Shown here piece by piece: positions 1 to 8,639 of a stretch of 20,435 bases of DNA; position 1 is the first letter of the stretch, and the number at the start of each line of letters is the position of its first letter. Under the pieces are notes generated by a model, which saw only the letters and a program-made list of their open reading frames with translations, was not told the origin of the DNA and searched no databases. The stretch is from a virus: positions 1-20,435 of IMG/VR virus record IMGVR_UViG_3300044632_000562. One strand, given 5' to 3'. A program made the position numbers and the translations under genes.

Positions 1-64
1 TGGCCTGGAACTGCGGCATGGCCCCGGCTTGGAGGCCAACGGAGGGAGTCGGTACGCGAGGCAT
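1..64 (-). CDS. 5' end of an internal virion / tail protein gene (partial)
   Basis: An ATG at position 64 opens a minus-strand frame that stays open to the window edge. It encodes 21 residues beginning MPRVPTPSVGLQAGAMP. The start follows the preceding gene's TGA (66-68) by one base, which suggests translational coupling; the Shine-Dalgarno is weak. The 'MPRVP...' opening followed by Pro/Gly/Gln-rich residues resembles the N-termini of large internal virion proteins that follow gp14-like genes in related short-tailed phages. Only the N-terminus is visible, so the function is inferred from position. Confidence 0.55.
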   Translation of the reverse strand, partial: MPRVPTPSVGLQAGAMPQFQA

Positions 65-65
65 T

Positions 66-788
66 TCAGGAGTTCCGGCGGTTCATGGTCTGGTACTGAC
101 CGTAGATGGTGGCGGCTTGGCCTGCGGTGCCCAGCAACTGCGCCCCAGCCCCGATTGCAGGCTGGATCGTGCGGCGGGTGGCTCGGAGGTTGCCCGCCTG
201 CGCTCGGCCCATGAGGCCCTGCTGGCGTTCGTTCACGGCCTGCCGGCGGAGAGCCTGCGACTGCCGCAGGGCGTTGGAGTCGATGGCAGCGAGGTCCAGT
301 TGCTTGGTCAACTCTTGGCTCGCCAAGACCTCCGCCGCCGTGCCGTCACCAGCAACCAGCCCGCGAGCAGCCTGCGACGCAGCCATGGCGGCCTTCTCCT
401 GCCCCGCACGCATGGCGTACAGCCCCGCCTCCTTCTGGCCTGCCTTGATCGCGTACTGCGCGTCAGACTCGGCTTGGCGGGCGTTGATGTCCGCGATTCG
501 CGCCGCGAACTCCGCCGCGCTCGCCTGCGACTTCAACTGCATGCGCTGGCTTTCGGCTTGGTAGTAGGCACCGATCGCGCTCATCACGCCGCCGGTCACC
601 ATGCCAACGGCTCCAAGCGTCGTCAGATCCGCGCCACCAGACGGAGCAGCCGTCGTAGACGCAGAAGCAGGCGTCCCTTGGTTAGGGAACACATAGCCCG
701 AGGCATACGGCCCCGGTTGCGACTGCGGCGCAAAAACCGCGCCCGACGAGCCGCCGGACAAGTTGACGTAGTTCGTAGTGGCTGGCAT
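66..788 (-). CDS. gp14-like internal virion protein
   Basis: 240 aa. The N-terminal 50 residues are low-complexity Ser/Gly/Pro/Ala. A hydrophobic glycine-rich segment follows (LTTLGAVGMVTGGVMSAIGAYY, about 56-77). The rest is a long Ala/Gln/Arg-rich helical region with coiled-coil character and a second Gly/Ala-rich stretch near the C-terminus. This layout is typical of phage internal virion or DNA-ejection proteins of the T7 gp14 type, carried in the capsid and inserted into the host envelope at infection. Its place after the gp12-like nozzle and before another internal-virion-like start agrees with that. It follows the upstream stop by two bases (TAG-CC-ATG). The role is inferred from features and synteny. 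Confidence 0.65.
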   Translation of the reverse strand: MPATTNYVNLSGGSSGAVFAPQSQPGPYASGYVFPNQGTPASASTTAAPSGGADLTTLGAVGMVTGGVMSAIGAYYQAESQRMQLKSQASAAEFAARIADINARQAESDAQYAIKAGQKEAGLYAMRAGQEKAAMAASQAARGLVAGDGTAAEVLASQELTKQLDLAAIDSNALRQSQALRRQAVNERQQGLMGRAQAGNLRATRRTIQPAIGAGAQLLGTAGQAATIYGQYQTMNRRNS

Positions 789-790
789 GG

Positions 791-3700
791 CTAGCTACCT
801 ACAGCGACCTCCATGACGATGCCGTTGATGGTCAGGCCAGAAGGATGCGATTGCCGCACCACAATCGACCCGTCTTGGCTCCACGACGGAAGCAGCGTGA
901 CCTGTCGCTCCAGCGAGGTCGCCGTCGCCGGCAACACCGACTCCTCGACCAGATCGAACTCGCTAGGACCGATCTGAAAGTTGGCGTCGCTGGCATCTAC
1001 GCGCAGCCACGCCTTGTTGACGTTCTTGGTGCGGCCCTGGCCCATGCCGTCGATCTGCATGGCGATCGGAAGCGTCTCCAGATCGGACTCGTACGGGATG
1101 CCGGCCTTGACCGCCGTCGCATGGGCAGGCAACGTGAACTCGCCGGTCCCGTCAACGACGATGCCGGAGTAGGTCGTTCGATCAGCAACAACGTCGATCG
1201 TCTTGGCAGCCAAGTTGGTTGCGCCGGAGAACGTCGATCGCGCCCATGCCCACGTTGCGATGGCCGTGTTCCGCATGGCGACCGGCAACTCGACAACAAG
1301 CTGCGCCCGAGCCTGCGCGCTGCTGATGCGCTGGACGACCAACAGGCGGTAGGCGACGCCACCCGATCGAAGCTCCAAGTAGTCGCCTACATCCGTCGGA
1401 AGGAACACCGAGCCGCTAAGGGAATCGGTCACGGTGACGAACGAACCAGCCTGCCAACCGCCGTTTTCAAACTCGGTCACGGTCAGCGATCGACCGCCCG
1501 TATGCGTGCCATCGAACGACACGCTGCTGTCGAGGTAGTTGTCCGCATCGCCGGTCGCCCGAACGTCGGTTAGCCGCTCGATGTAGCGCGCCGACGCTCC
1601 GTTGGTAGTACGCAAAACAGCGCAGTAAAGGCTGTCAACGTTGCCCTCACGAATGCAGGCTACCGACTCAACCACGCCATCGGTGTCGTGCTGGTGCCAT
1701 GCGACAACCTCTTCCTCTGGAATGTAGGTCATGCCAAGCAGCTTCCCCGAGGAACTGGCAAACCAGACGATCGGCAGCGGCGAACGCATGTAGGCCAAGT
1801 CCGCAATCGTGTAGTCGTCGAAGAGGTGCGCCGCCCGCAAGCTCAAGTCGGAAGTCGTGTAGCCTTGCGCGTTGAAGTTGAACCCGATCTGGCGCACATG
1901 CCCGCCCATGGCGGCGCAGAACACGGCGACGTTGTTGATGACCGCTGGGGTGACAAAGCTCGATCCGATGTAGCTTTGCGGCCGCACGGCGATGGTCGTA
2001 GGCGTAACCGCATCGCTGTTGACCGCCGTCACTCGCCATTCGCTGTTGTCGGTCAGTACAAGCAACTCGCCAGAACTGACCAAGTGCCGAATGACGTTGT
2101 TGTTGCGAGCCTTGACCGTGAACGCGATGCGGTCGGTATCCTTGATCGGAATACCGAAGCTCAGGTCTTGATCGGTGTTGCTTCGCGTCATCCAGATCTT
2201 GGATGGATCGCCAACCGTACCAGCCAAGACCTTGCGCTGCTCAAAGTACGATACCGCTCCAGGGTAGGCCAACTGCGGGTTAGAACTCGGGGCCAACGCC
2301 GTGTCCAAGATCGAAGGCGTGCGACTCAGATCAGGCGTGATGTTGTCGTCCTTGAACGTGACGTTAGATGCTGTGTCTGCTTGCCCAATCCACCCGAACA
2401 GGCCGCTGGTGCGCTTGTAGATGTTGTAGCGACGGGCACCGGGGACCTGCGTCCAAGTCAAGATGTTGTACGTTTCGCGGGCATACAGGTTGTTTTCAAC
2501 GCTGATTTGTGCGCTTGGCTGGCTCTCGTTGTCGTTGTCGTCTACAGCCGTAACGACGTAGTAGTTGAGGGCTTGGCTGTCGTCTGGCCACAGTTCCGCA
2601 AAGATGTCAGGGTCAATAGTCCTTCCGCCTGATGGGTACGATGTGCCAATAGTCACCTCTAATCTCTGCCCAATGCCAAGAACGGCTTGCGCAAGATTTG
2701 TTTGGCTGTTGGCCTTGACCTCAAACACAGTGTTGGACGCATTCGACGCCGTGCTGTACACACGCGACACGGTGAAAGTGTTGCTTGCGACCTTTGCGTG
2801 CAAACCAGTAGGCGAACCAGATGGCGAACAAAAAAACTTGACCGTATCGCCAGGAACAAGCGGAACAACTTCGTCGTGAAGCGTCTTAAAAGCGCATTCG
2901 GCAGTCGTTTGGTAGCCTTGAAGCCATCTTTCGCACCGTATACGAACTGCGCCGAATGGCTGCCCAACGAGTCCGGTCGGTGCGGCAATCGGGGGAACGT
3001 AACTTGCGTAAGCCCAACTCCACTGAAGATCCGTAAGCCGCGTCAAGACAAGCGTTGGCTTATTGCGATGCGTCAACGTCAACTTGTTGTTGTCCTGTGC
3101 GTAGGTCAACTCCATCAACTGCGTGTCTGAGTAGCTGTTCGGGTGCGTGAGGCCGGACGCCGGAGACACCAGCGACCAAGTAGACACCGAGTTGTTGTTG
3201 ATCGCGTAGTTGACCCAGTTGGCTGTCGCAGCACTCGACGAGAACGTCGCAGAGTTGGTGCTGTAGTAGTTGCCAAGCCCTTGGTCGAGGCGCAGCGAGC
3301 CTTGCGGGTAGTACGCTGCAATCGTAAAGCTGTTGGTCCCTGCGCTGGAATACGCATTGATCGTCGTGCCGGCGACTGACTCCTTGATCTTGAAGGTCGT
3401 GCTCGACAGCTTATCAATGTAGTACAGCGCGCTTGTGCCGATAGTTGACGTTGGCGTCACAGCAGCCGAAATCTTGAGGGCTGGAACCGCAAGAAGTGTT
3501 GATGCTGCCGGCGTCATGGTGCCGGTTTGCTGACTTCCGACCTTCAGTCTAAACTGCGATGCATCAATAACATCGATGTAGTACCAGCGAAATACCGAAC
3601 CAGATTCTTGCAAGATCACGGCGTCGTTTTGTCGAAGGCCGTGATTGACGTTTGTAGTAAAAATGCCTTCGCTATCTTTATGAGTCCATGTTCCTAGGTC

Positions 3701-4174
3701 ACGCACTTGCGCCGGACCAAGCGTCAGGGCCGTGTATACCGCGCCGACGTTTGCCGCTGTCAGCCCATAGATCGTTACCGGCGCATCGTTCGGCAGGTTG
3801 TCAAGGTTGCCCGCAGTGATGGTCCAGATGCCCGTCGAAGTGTTGACGGTGCAGGCCCGCGCAACGAAGTAGTTTTCCGCCGTCAGGGCGATCGGTGCCC
3901 CGTTGCGGTAAAACCGTACGTTGCTGGCACTGAGTTCCAACATCATGTCGGGATCGCCCTGAAAAGGGATCATCCGCGACTTGGTTGAGTTGCTGAACGC
4001 CGCGCCAACGTACTGCAACCCTGGACGCCGCTTCGCTGCCCCCTGCGGCTTGATGTACATGTTGCGGCACTTTTTCAGACCAGACTGGTGGGCTTTCTGG
4101 TCGATGCGCCCGTACATCTCCGGGCTGACTTCGCCAGCGTTGAACGCAAGTTGAATGGCACGAGTGTTCGGCAT
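791..4174 (-). CDS. Tail nozzle protein, gp12 / tail tubular protein B-like
   Basis: 1127 aa. The N-terminus carries the family hallmark LAFNAGEVSPEMYGRID (9-25), then IKPQGAAKRRPGLQYV (41-56). A region at 535-625 looks like a fibronectin-III fold (YYVVTAVDDNDNE, then GARRYNIYKRTSGLFGWIG), and YPGAVSYFEQRKVLAGT (637-653) is another conserved block. Such proteins form the distal nozzle of short non-contractile tails, bound to a gp11-like adaptor. At 1127 aa it is longer than T7 gp12 (about 800 aa). The additional length includes beta-rich segments (about 160-290) of the type phages use as decoration domains. It starts two bases after the esterase/adaptor stop, with no clear Shine-Dalgarno, so coupling is likely. 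Confidence 0.82.
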   Translation of the reverse strand: MPNTRAIQLAFNAGEVSPEMYGRIDQKAHQSGLKKCRNMYIKPQGAAKRRPGLQYVGAAFSNSTKSRMIPFQGDPDMMLELSASNVRFYRNGAPIALTAENYFVARACTVNTSTGIWTITAGNLDNLPNDAPVTIYGLTAANVGAVYTALTLGPAQVRDLGTWTHKDSEGIFTTNVNHGLRQNDAVILQESGSVFRWYYIDVIDASQFRLKVGSQQTGTMTPAASTLLAVPALKISAAVTPTSTIGTSALYYIDKLSSTTFKIKESVAGTTINAYSSAGTNSFTIAAYYPQGSLRLDQGLGNYYSTNSATFSSSAATANWVNYAINNNSVSTWSLVSPASGLTHPNSYSDTQLMELTYAQDNNKLTLTHRNKPTLVLTRLTDLQWSWAYASYVPPIAAPTGLVGQPFGAVRIRCERWLQGYQTTAECAFKTLHDEVVPLVPGDTVKFFCSPSGSPTGLHAKVASNTFTVSRVYSTASNASNTVFEVKANSQTNLAQAVLGIGQRLEVTIGTSYPSGGRTIDPDIFAELWPDDSQALNYYVVTAVDDNDNESQPSAQISVENNLYARETYNILTWTQVPGARRYNIYKRTSGLFGWIGQADTASNVTFKDDNITPDLSRTPSILDTALAPSSNPQLAYPGAVSYFEQRKVLAGTVGDPSKIWMTRSNTDQDLSFGIPIKDTDRIAFTVKARNNNVIRHLVSSGELLVLTDNSEWRVTAVNSDAVTPTTIAVRPQSYIGSSFVTPAVINNVAVFCAAMGGHVRQIGFNFNAQGYTTSDLSLRAAHLFDDYTIADLAYMRSPLPIVWFASSSGKLLGMTYIPEEEVVAWHQHDTDGVVESVACIREGNVDSLYCAVLRTTNGASARYIERLTDVRATGDADNYLDSSVSFDGTHTGGRSLTVTEFENGGWQAGSFVTVTDSLSGSVFLPTDVGDYLELRSGGVAYRLLVVQRISSAQARAQLVVELPVAMRNTAIATWAWARSTFSGATNLAAKTIDVVADRTTYSGIVVDGTGEFTLPAHATAVKAGIPYESDLETLPIAMQIDGMGQGRTKNVNKAWLRVDASDANFQIGPSEFDLVEESVLPATATSLERQVTLLPSWSQDGSIVVRQSHPSGLTINGIVMEVAVGS

Positions 4175-4176
4175 GG

Positions 4177-7100
4177 CTAGCGAATGCTGATCCAGCTAGG
4201 GGTGTGCGAGGGCTTGATCTCGGCCTGCGTAGTCTTGTCGTGCGACGATGCCTGCATCATGTATGCAGTAGCCATCTGAGCGCACCGCTTGGACTCGGCG
4301 GCCCCGACATCGCCCTTGATGATCGGGCCAGCCAGCATGGACGACAGGTGCCACGACAAAGCGATCGTGAACAGCGTGCTGAACAGCGTCGTGTCCACGA
4401 TCTTCGCGTTGTAGCGGATGACCGCCTCCTCTTGGTTGGTGTAGAGGATGCGGTTCCCGTGGATGTCCGACTCGACTACGAACTTCTGCGGGATCAGCCT
4501 GCCGTTCACCACCCAATCGTCGGCGGCGTCGGGAGGCATCACCGCCAAGATGCCGCTGGCGTCCGCCGGCACTTCGTAGGCGTACTCCCATTCCGAGCGC
4601 GGGTTGTCCGTCTCGACAAGAGCCTTGCGCTTCAGAGCGAACGACCAGCTACCCATTTCAAGCAGGGTGTCGCGGGCCAGCGGGTAGAAGCGAGCGCACA
4701 GAGCGGCCTGCGCCGAGCCGTCCGGCGGGTCGATGCTTGTGACCTTGGCCGTCTCCCCGATGTTGGCAAGAGCCAAGTTGCAGATGTCCACCTCGCTGGT
4801 GCCCATGCGCTGCACGGCAATCCACGCTTCGTAGAACCTCTGACCCAGCGTGTTCATGCCGGCACCCGTGTAGTGGATGCCGTCGAACATGACGGGAAGG
4901 TCGCTCGTCTCAATCGCACGCGAGTAGGGGTCAGCGTCCGTCATCTTGGTGATGGCGGCGTTGACCGTATTGGCGTAGGTCCACAGCACGTTCGGGCGCA
5001 CCTTGGACGCCATCCACGGGATCTTGTGCGGGCTGACGCTGGCAAGACCACGGTCCACGATGGCCTGCCGGATGACCTGACGTAGCTTGGTGCAGTTGGC
5101 GTAGTAGCGGCTGGCGCGGCTTTCCGATGTCGCGTCTTCTTCGCCCTGCGCCCAGAAGATGCCCACGCACTCGCCAGTGTCGCCCTGCAAGGCGAACGCG
5201 GTCTTGGCGGCGTCGAGGACATCCAGCAATCGCCCAAAGCAGTTGTTCGGGTCGCCCGGTGCCCAACTGGTCTGCTGGTCTGGGTCGTGCCAGCCGTAGC
5301 CCGTCGCGCCCAGAGCGGTCGTCTCCCGCTGCGCCAACCCGCTGCCGCTGAAGCCAAGCGGAATGACATGCATGGCTTCGCCAAGGTACTCATGCATCCG
5401 CAGGGCAAGGCCAACGTAGTGCCCCTGCTTCGGCTGGATGCCCAGCGACGGCCCTTGGAACGGCTGGTACATGCCTGCCACGGGCGTGTAGTGGTTCGGG
5501 TAGTTGAACCCAGGCGGGTACGGGTTGCGCTTGTCCTTCTGGTGCTGCAACGCCAAGAACCCGGTCGATGCGGTGTAAGCACTTGAACCCGTGATGGGCG
5601 TGCCGCCGTAGGTCGCGGTCAAGTTGTAGGTGCCAAGCGTCCCAGTGGGCTGCAAGAAGTACGAACGACCGTAGACGACCTCCAGCGGGGTGCTGGTGCT
5701 GATGATGTCAAACACATCGTTGGTCGCCGGAGCCGAGCCGAACGGCGCGGCAAGCTGAGCCACCGTGCCCGACGCCGTGAGGATCTGCCTGTACTGGCCA
5801 GCGAGCGCGCCGGTTCGGAACAGTACGACCTGATCTGGGCCGTAAGGGCCTCCCGCCAAGGTGGCGCAGTTGATGACGCTTGCGGTCGATCCCGCCGCGA
5901 CCGTGCTGTTTGTCGAGGCCGCCCTACCGCCGCCAAAGATCGCAACCTGAGTGTTGGCAGCAAGGATGTCGGTCAGAAACGTGACGGTGATCGGCTGGCC
6001 CGCCCCAGCGCACGCGCATGTGGTCCCAGCGGGCTGCGTGCCCTCGGCCTCGCCCTCAAACGGCGACCACGGCAGCCACAAGGCGAACTTGTTGAACGGA
6101 GTGCTCTGCCCGCTGATGGTTGGCGGCTGGATCGAATAAGTGTCGCCAGCCAACGTGTTGTTCGTGAACGCAGGGCTGACCTCCAGCACGAACTTGCCAG
6201 TCGCCGCGTCGTAGTAGACATCCCCACAGGATCGCGTCTGGTTGGCGTTGCTGCCCGTGAGCGGGGTGATCGTCAGGCCCGTCAGCGACCCACGAGCTTG
6301 GTAGGCGCGCTCTGCGAACGTCTTTTGGTAGCTGTTGGCTGCCGTCAACAGGTCTTGCCCAGCCACTTGCGTCATGGTGATTGGCAGGCTGCCGACCGAA
6401 CCGATGGTGACGCCTTGCAGCGTGATGCGCCGCTCCGCCGTTGGCTCGTTGGTTGTGCTCGACAAGCCGGAGATCGTGTAGGTCGTGTTGGCGGTGATGC
6501 CTGACGGAAGGCTCGCACCAGAGAACTGCACCTTGTCGCCGATCGTTACGAAGTGCCCTTCAGCCAACGTGATGTGGTCCGTCGATCCCACGGCAACGCT
6601 TGCCACCGCCGTCGTGGTCGGGCGGCGCAGGTAGAACATCGTTTCGGTGTCTTGGACGGTCAGCACGCTGTTCGTTGCAGCCGATGCCGATGTCACCTGA
6701 ACGAACGTCGGGTAAGGAGTCCTACTCAGTTGAATGTTCTGCTCCAGCGGACCAGTCAACGTCACGCGAACGTAGTAGTCCACGCCAGCCAAGAAGCTGC
6801 CAGTAGACGACTCAAACCGAATGCGGTCGTTGTCCGCCAACCCAGAGTTGAGGAACACATCGGCCCCGGTCGATTGAACCGTCAGAGTGCTCGTGCCAGC
6901 ATTGTATCCAGTCACGGTTGCCGAGATCGGTCTGCACTTCTTGGCGACGATGTAGTCTCCAAAGGCGTCCTCGGTAAACGATGAGACGATGCCCTGCGGG
7001 ACAGCAAGCGAGAACAGTGCCAGCACTGCCGTAGACGGAATCAGCACCGATCCGCCTCGCGTTGCAGACACTTGTATGTCCGATCCAGACGATGTGACTA

Positions 7101-7998
7101 CCCAATACGACTGCTGCGCACTCATGCCGCCGGGGATGGCTCCACTGACGCGGATGCAGTCGTTAACCGTGAACAGGTTGAATGTTAGCGTAATGGTGCC
7201 CGTCGTAGTGTTGATCCCAGTTGATGGCATCGCCAGCACCGCCCCTGGATCTGTCGCCCCACGCACCTTGACCGCTTCACCAACGCGCACAGGCTGGTTG
7301 CCGATGCGGAAGCGCGTAGGCACCTTGTTGGTCAAGTAGCCCGGCGTCGCGTAGATCTGCGCCGAAACGCCTACCGTGTAGCTGCCAGGGTCGTTGACGC
7401 CGCCTAGGACGCTACGCAGCAGCACCGTGCTCGTCGTGCCATTCGCTCCGCCAACGAAAGGATAGGTGAACTCCTCTCCAACCTCCGGCAGAGGCGACAG
7501 ATCTGGGCTGACGCTCACCTCAGAGTCGCTGGAGTTCGTCACCGTGTACGAACGCCCGTCGCGCTTGCGCGTGATGGTCAGCCCCGTCGCGTCGTACTGC
7601 CACTTGCAGTTCGTGACCAGCTTTCGCACCGACGATCCAGCCTGCACCGTGCAAGTGCCAGGGTACTTCGTAAACGACGCCCCCAGCACGTTGGTCTGCG
7701 TCGGCACCGGGTCGTAGAACGTCAGCATCTTCACGGCTTGCACCGCAAGGCCCTTGGTGCTGACCGTCTGCCACGGGCTGCTCTTCGGCCCCGTGCCGTA
7801 GCGAAGCGTCTGCCGGCCTCCCGCGAACGTCACCGGCAGCGTGAACGTGTCGCTGTAGCTGCCTTCCCCAAACTGCGTCGGGGCGATCTGCGGATTCCGC
7901 AGAGCGATTTGGAGGTTCTGGTCCTCCCAAGACTGGGCATCACCGATCGCGGTGCTGTTGCTCTGCCCGACTGCCAACAAGAACTTGCGCTTCGCCAT
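4177..7998 (-). CDS. SGNH/SASA-type esterase fused to gp11-like tail adaptor
   Basis: 1273 aa. Residues 7-20 (LLAVGQSNSTAIGD) match the GQSN nucleophile block of SASA/SGNH carbohydrate acetylesterases (Ser13). The matching later blocks are far downstream: QGPSLG at roughly 865, WAQGEED (949-955) and DGIHYTGAG (1039-1047, Asp1039/His1042). Between them lie roughly 800 residues of beta-rich tail-type sequence with repeated 'G-x-YYV...xLS' motifs. From Met1065, MGTSEVDICNLALANIGE and ARFYPLARDTLLEMGSW are hallmarks of gp11/tail tubular protein A, the adaptor that links portal and nozzle, and the 209-residue length fits that family. No stop and no good Shine-Dalgarno precede Met1065 (codon 4804-4806), so a true fusion is favoured over a separate gene. 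The ATG at 7998 has a good GAGGTG site. De-O-acetylation of host surface glycan is inferred. Confidence 0.75.
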   Translation of the reverse strand: MAKRKFLLAVGQSNSTAIGDAQSWEDQNLQIALRNPQIAPTQFGEGSYSDTFTLPVTFAGGRQTLRYGTGPKSSPWQTVSTKGLAVQAVKMLTFYDPVPTQTNVLGASFTKYPGTCTVQAGSSVRKLVTNCKWQYDATGLTITRKRDGRSYTVTNSSDSEVSVSPDLSPLPEVGEEFTYPFVGGANGTTSTVLLRSVLGGVNDPGSYTVGVSAQIYATPGYLTNKVPTRFRIGNQPVRVGEAVKVRGATDPGAVLAMPSTGINTTTGTITLTFNLFTVNDCIRVSGAIPGGMSAQQSYWVVTSSGSDIQVSATRGGSVLIPSTAVLALFSLAVPQGIVSSFTEDAFGDYIVAKKCRPISATVTGYNAGTSTLTVQSTGADVFLNSGLADNDRIRFESSTGSFLAGVDYYVRVTLTGPLEQNIQLSRTPYPTFVQVTSASAATNSVLTVQDTETMFYLRRPTTTAVASVAVGSTDHITLAEGHFVTIGDKVQFSGASLPSGITANTTYTISGLSSTTNEPTAERRITLQGVTIGSVGSLPITMTQVAGQDLLTAANSYQKTFAERAYQARGSLTGLTITPLTGSNANQTRSCGDVYYDAATGKFVLEVSPAFTNNTLAGDTYSIQPPTISGQSTPFNKFALWLPWSPFEGEAEGTQPAGTTCACAGAGQPITVTFLTDILAANTQVAIFGGGRAASTNSTVAAGSTASVINCATLAGGPYGPDQVVLFRTGALAGQYRQILTASGTVAQLAAPFGSAPATNDVFDIISTSTPLEVVYGRSYFLQPTGTLGTYNLTATYGGTPITGSSAYTASTGFLALQHQKDKRNPYPPGFNYPNHYTPVAGMYQPFQGPSLGIQPKQGHYVGLALRMHEYLGEAMHVIPLGFSGSGLAQRETTALGATGYGWHDPDQQTSWAPGDPNNCFGRLLDVLDAAKTAFALQGDTGECVGIFWAQGEEDATSESRASRYYANCTKLRQVIRQAIVDRGLASVSPHKIPWMASKVRPNVLWTYANTVNAAITKMTDADPYSRAIETSDLPVMFDGIHYTGAGMNTLGQRFYEAWIAVQRMGTSEVDICNLALANIGETAKVTSIDPPDGSAQAALCARFYPLARDTLLEMGSWSFALKRKALVETDNPRSEWEYAYEVPADASGILAVMPPDAADDWVVNGRLIPQKFVVESDIHGNRILYTNQEEAVIRYNAKIVDTTLFSTLFTIALSWHLSSMLAGPIIKGDVGAAESKRCAQMATAYMMQASSHDKTTQAEIKPSHTPSWISIR

Positions 7999-8023
7999 GG
8001 AACACCTCGGTCAGATAGCACAA

Positions 8024-8055
8024 GGCCCCGCCGTACTCGGAAGCACGGCGAGGCC
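8024..8055 (-). terminator. Strong hairpin between cement and tail genes
   Basis: On the minus-strand transcript, 8045-8055 pairs with 8024-8034 over 11 bp (one G-U), extendable by two pairs, closing a loop of about 6 nt. It lies in the 81-bp gap after the cement gene stop and before the esterase/adaptor start. The following bases are TTGTGCT, a poor U-tract, so partial termination or mRNA stabilisation of the abundant capsid transcript is as likely as full termination. Confidence 0.55.
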
Positions 8056-8079
8056 CAGGAACTCAGGCAGCCGCTCCGA

Positions 8080-8622
8080 TCAGGCGATCGAGAAGCCGCT
8101 CGGGTAGAACTGACGACCGTTCTGAACGTCCTTCACCATGACAGCGGTGGCGGAGAACGAGTAGGTCGGAGTTGCCGCAGAAGTGAACAGCGTGACGGTG
8201 ACGCCGATGTATCGACGGCCCTTGTAGTCGGCAGCACCCGTCAGCGGGTTGAAAAACTGATTGCTCGGGATCGAGGCAACGAACTGCTTGTTAGCGAACG
8301 AGGCATTGGGAATGCTGCCTCCAAGCTGAACCCTGCAAATTTCGCTGACCGTCGCAAGCTGGATCGTGCCACCGCTCACGGTGTCGGCAGCGACGAGCGC
8401 AAAGCTGCCACCAGTAATCGTGCCGCTTGCAAGCGTCACGGCCGACGTGAACGTGAACACGACATGCAGCGGCTCGCCCTCCAGAGCGCGAACCTGCGTC
8501 AAGTCGATCGCGTTCTCGAAAATCAACGCCCCAGTCGAGTTGCTGGCAGCCGTGCCAGAAAACGACTGAGCGGCAAACGAAGGAGCCGTTCCGGTGAACG
8601 AAAGAAGTGCGTCGGTAATCAT
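8080..8622 (-). CDS. Capsid cement / decoration protein, Bbp16-like
   Basis: 180 aa, starting MITDALLSFTGTAPSF. The ATG at 8622 is chosen because AAGGAAA lies at good spacing upstream; the frame extends further but overlaps the capsid gene. The protein is beta-rich, with Thr/Ser/Ala-rich strands and no hydrophobic helix. Its position directly after the major capsid gene and its N-terminal sequence resemble the cement protein of BPP-1-type capsids, which sits on the outer capsid surface and stabilises it. The gap to the capsid stop is 17 bp. The family assignment is from memory of sequence style and synteny. Confidence 0.7.
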   Translation of the reverse strand: MITDALLSFTGTAPSFAAQSFSGTAASNSTGALIFENAIDLTQVRALEGEPLHVVFTFTSAVTLASGTITGGSFALVAADTVSGGTIQLATVSEICRVQLGGSIPNASFANKQFVASIPSNQFFNPLTGAADYKGRRYIGVTVTLFTSAATPTYSFSATAVMVKDVQNGRQFYPSGFSIA

Positions 8623-8639
8623 GTGTGTGTTTCCTTGGA

